Assembly: GCA_005773145.1 (NCBI GenBank)
Contig: SXHS01000092.1
Location: 1-8,106, forward strand
Length of the DNA stretch: 8,106 nt
Direction: 5' to 3'
Source: Planctomycetaceae bacterium
Lineage (GTDB): Bacteria > Planctomycetota > Planctomycetia > Pirellulales > Pirellulaceae
The notes beneath the pieces are model-generated. The model searched no databases. It had not been told where the DNA came from and worked only from the letters and a program-made list of their open reading frames with translations. The position numbers were made by a program, and so were the translations under genes. Each line of letters opens with the position of its first letter. The stretch's first letter is position 1. Positions 5,606 to 8,106 of this stretch are shown here, piece by piece.

Positions 5606-7066
5606 TTAGGCCAACACGCTGTCAACCACCTTGCCGTGCACGTCCGTGATGCGGTAATCGCGCCCTTGAAAGTGATAGGTCAGGCGTTGATGGTCCACTC
5701 CCAGGCAATGGAGAACCGTGGCGTTCAGATCGTGGATGTGAACGGGATCTTGCGTGATGTTGTACCCGTAATCATCCGTCGCGCCATGCACGAGACCCGC
5801 TCGCGCGCCCCCTCCGGCTAGCCACATGCTGAAACAGCGGCCGTGATGATCCCGTCCGTAATCGTCCTTCAATCCTTCCTGCCCATAAACCGTTCGGCCA
5901 AATTCACCCCCCCAGATCACCAGCGTTTCGTCGAGGAGCCCCCGCTGCTTCAAATCCTGGAGCAAAGCGGCTTGCGGTTGATCCACATCCCGACACTGCT
6001 TAGGAAGATTGGTCACCAAGGCACCATGATGGTCCCACCCGCGATGGTAGAGTTGAATACAGCGGACGCCCCGTTCCACCAATCTCCGTGCGAGCAGACA
6101 ATTGGCTGCATAGCTACCGGGCCGGCTGACATCCGGGCCGTATAGGTCCAGAGTGGCGGCCGACTCGGACGAGAGATCCGTCAATTCGGGGACGGAGGCC
6201 TGCATCCGAAAGGCCATTTCGTACTGCGCGATGCGCGCCTGAATTTCCGGATCGGAAACGAGCTGTGCCTTATGTTGATTGAGTTCGGCTAGGCCATCAA
6301 GCGTTTTTCGCCGCAGGGATCGGTCGATACCGGCCGGATTGGAAAGGTACAGCACGGGATCTCCGCCGCTGCGCAGTTTGACCCCTTGATAACTGGAAGG
6401 CAAAAATCCGGCACCCCACAACCGATCCAATAACCCCTGATTCGCGTCCTCCGAGCTGCCGTGGGAGATCATCACCACAAACGCCGGCAGATTCTGCGAC
6501 TCGCGGCCTAGCCCATATGCCAGCCACGCCCCCAGCGATGGGCGTCCCGGTTGCTGCGAACCGGTCTGAATAAAGGTGATGGCCGGGTCGTGATTGATGG
6601 CCTCCGTCCACATCGACCGAATCAAACAAATATCATCCATGCGTCGCTGCATGTGGGGGAGTAATTCGCTCACCCAAGTCCCGGCGGTGCCGCTGCGTTG
6701 AAACTTGAATTTCGAGGCAATGACGGGAAAGCTCTTTTGATTGGCGGTCATGCCAGTTACACGCTGCCCCATGCGGATGGAATCGGGCAACTCGGTACCG
6801 TGTCGGCTCGCCAACTCGGGCTTATAGTCCCACAGATCCAACTGTGAGGGACCGCCAGACTGAAACAAGTAGATCACACGTTTCGCCTTCGGCGCGTAGT
6901 GCGCTGGCAGCATCCCGGAATCGCCGGATGGCGCTCCAGCTGATTTCGAACTCGCCAATGCACCATCGGTCTGAAGTAAATGAGCGAGCGAGGCGACTCC
7001 GGCCAGCGACCGGCCACAAAATTGGCGACGTGCCAGGCGGACCTGCGATTCCTGCCAAGAATCCAT
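5606..7066 (-). CDS. DUF1501 family protein, Tat-exported, alkaline-phosphatase-like (copy B)
   Basis: The product is 486 residues and a paralogue of the plus-strand DUF1501 protein. The N-terminus has a twin-arginine-like signal (LARRQFCGRSLAG, arginines at 13-14) followed by a moderately hydrophobic stretch (20-31). Family motifs in order are SGGPSQLDLWD (70-80), NHDP (158-161), GRPSLGAW (174-181), WDHH (344-347), GGEFGRT (386-392), GRDHH (404-408), the segment 446-459 ending in GVDH, and TDVHG (474-478). The Asp and His residues expected of an alkaline-phosphatase-like metal site are all kept, including the Asp that copy A replaces by Glu. The start at 7066 is supported by AAGGA (complement of 7076-7080) ten bases upstream, which overlaps the end of the preceding gene. 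Only five bases separate it from that gene's stop codon, so the two are almost certainly co-transcribed and perhaps translationally coupled. The substrate is unknown. Confidence 0.93.
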   Translation of the reverse strand: MDSWQESQVRLARRQFCGRSLAGVASLAHLLQTDGALASSKSAGAPSGDSGMLPAHYAPKAKRVIYLFQSGGPSQLDLWDYKPELASRHGTELPDSIRMGQRVTGMTANQKSFPVIASKFKFQRSGTAGTWVSELLPHMQRRMDDICLIRSMWTEAINHDPAITFIQTGSQQPGRPSLGAWLAYGLGRESQNLPAFVVMISHGSSEDANQGLLDRLWGAGFLPSSYQGVKLRSGGDPVLYLSNPAGIDRSLRRKTLDGLAELNQHKAQLVSDPEIQARIAQYEMAFRMQASVPELTDLSSESAATLDLYGPDVSRPGSYAANCLLARRLVERGVRCIQLYHRGWDHHGALVTNLPKQCRDVDQPQAALLQDLKQRGLLDETLVIWGGEFGRTVYGQEGLKDDYGRDHHGRCFSMWLAGGGARAGLVHGATDDYGYNITQDPVHIHDLNATVLHCLGVDHQRLTYHFQGRDYRITDVHGKVVDSVLA

Positions 7067-7071
7067 CGCGG

Positions 7072-8106
7072 TTATTCCTTCGTAATGGTTTCATCCAAGT
7101 TCAAGAGAACATTGCACACCACCGTCCATGCGGCGAGTTCTCCGACGGGCAACCGCTGATCGTATGGGGCAGCCCCTACATGAAGTAGTGCGTCAGCGGC
7201 TTGTGCGTCGGCATGGTATCGTTGGCGCGATTCCTCCAGGATACGCTGCATCACGGTCCGTTCGGCGGCATCCGGTTCGCGTGCCAGGACCGCTCGATAG
7301 GCCAGGCTCAGTGGCGGCCCCTCGTTTTCGGACGCGGGCTGCAAGATCTTCTCCGCCAATTTGCGGGCGGCCTCGATATAGGTGACGTCGTTTAGCAGGG
7401 CGAGCGCTTGCAAGGGCGTGTTCGTGCGGGCGCGGCGGATCACACAGAACTCGCGATCCGGGGCATCCAACAGATTCATCGACGGGGGCGGGCACGTGCG
7501 TTTCCAAAAGGTGTACAAGCTGCGCCGATAGAGCCCAGCCCCTGCCGACGGCTCGTATTTTTCCCGCCGCAATACCGAAACCTCTTCCCAGAGCCCGGCT
7601 GGCTGGTAAGGGCGAACGCTCGGACCACCCGCATGCTCGATCAACAGGCCGCTGGCCGCCAACGCGCCGTCGCGTATCTGCTCGGCGGACAATCGATAGC
7701 GGGGTCCACGCGCCAACCACCGATTGGCCGGATCACGCTGACGCAGTTCCGGTTGGCTGGCCGAATCCTGTCGATACGTGGCCGAGGTGACGATCGCTCG
7801 TATCAGCGTCTTGGTATCCCATTCGTATGCGAAGGATTCGTGGGAGGATCGTGGCGTGCGGTAGCTGACGGCGAGCCAATCGAGTAGTTCCGGGTGCGAC
7901 GGCGGCGAGCCCTGAATGCCGAAATCTTCTTCCGTTTCGACCAGTCCCGCGCCAAATAATAAGGCCCACCACCGGTTCACGGCGACTCGAGCCGGAAGGG
8001 GATTCTGGGGCAATAGTAGCCAGCGTGCCAACCCAAGCCGGTTGCGCGGTAACTCGTCAGGCCAATTTCCTAATTGCGTCGGCACCCCAGATTCCACCGA
8101 CTCGCC
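7072..8106 (-). CDS. DUF1553 (PSD1) protein, C-terminal part, cut by the window edge
   Basis: The open frame enters from the right window edge and gives 344 visible residues. The GTG codon at 8097-8095 is only an internal Val, not a true start, because the frame stays open to the edge and the domain's usual N-terminal neighbours are missing. The visible part is a near-complete DUF1553 domain with NPLPARVAVNRWW, HPELLDWLAV, ASGLL, GGPSVRPYQP, RRSLYTFWKRT and NTPLQALALLND. By analogy with the plus-strand paralogue, the missing N-terminal part should hold a signal peptide, cytochrome region(s) with CxxCH and DUF1549, but none of this can be seen here. The fragment itself contains no CxxCH. The gene ends in TAA (7074-7072), five bases before the DUF1501 copy B start, with the partner's ribosome site inside its last codons. 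Its promoter lies outside the window. Confidence 0.92.
   Translation of the reverse strand, partial: GESVESGVPTQLGNWPDELPRNRLGLARWLLLPQNPLPARVAVNRWWALLFGAGLVETEEDFGIQGSPPSHPELLDWLAVSYRTPRSSHESFAYEWDTKTLIRAIVTSATYRQDSASQPELRQRDPANRWLARGPRYRLSAEQIRDGALAASGLLIEHAGGPSVRPYQPAGLWEEVSVLRREKYEPSAGAGLYRRSLYTFWKRTCPPPSMNLLDAPDREFCVIRRARTNTPLQALALLNDVTYIEAARKLAEKILQPASENEGPPLSLAYRAVLAREPDAAERTVMQRILEESRQRYHADAQAADALLHVGAAPYDQRLPVGELAAWTVVCNVLLNLDETITKE

Noticed and set aside
5408..5821. Plus-strand frame running across the intergenic repeat
   Set aside because: It overlaps the end of DUF1501 copy A in another frame and the antisense of copy B, so it is a shadow frame without recognisable domains.

Overview
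The window looks like chromosomal DNA from a member of the Planctomycetota. The base composition is GC-rich. Four large genes belong to families that are typical of, and heavily expanded in, that phylum: planctomycete cytochrome c/DUF1549/DUF1553 proteins and DUF1501 proteins. I would guess a Pirellulales-like organism, but the sequence alone does not fix the order.

Layout, left to right. Positions 1-458 hold no convincing gene. They carry a G-run cluster with a textbook G-quadruplex pattern, a 14-bp perfect inverted repeat, two small GC hairpins, a probable sigma70-type promoter with a perfect TATAAT box (366-371) and a bulged stem-loop in the predicted leader of the next gene. Positions 459-827 encode aspartate 1-decarboxylase (PanD), with its Gly-Ser self-cleavage site and known active-site residues intact. 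After 41 bases comes a plus-strand pair. The first gene (869-3979) encodes a large Sec-exported protein with two CxxCH haem-binding motifs plus DUF1549 and DUF1553 regions. The second (3999-5510) encodes a Tat-exported DUF1501 protein of the alkaline-phosphatase-like type. The minus strand carries a second pair of the same kind in the same gene order. It consists of a DUF1553 protein cut by the right window edge (8106-7072) and its DUF1501 partner (7066-5606). The two pairs run towards each other.

The 95-base gap between the two convergent DUF1501 stop codons is almost entirely one nested inverted repeat (5511-5603). It begins at the base after one stop codon and ends two bases before the other, and probably acts as a two-way transcription end. 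It resembles a short intergenic repeat that I recall being common in planctomycete genomes.

The paired genes probably act outside the cytoplasmic membrane, with an anchored or soluble c-type cytochrome-like protein next to a metal-dependent, hydrolase-like DUF1501 protein. Their substrate and reaction are not established. The most unusual signals are the convergent duplicate modules, a 66-bp stretch shared by the two DUF1501 genes with far fewer silent differences than the parts I compared elsewhere, the fitted inverted repeat between them, and the structured leader of panD. No CRISPR array, tRNA, rRNA or transposase was seen.
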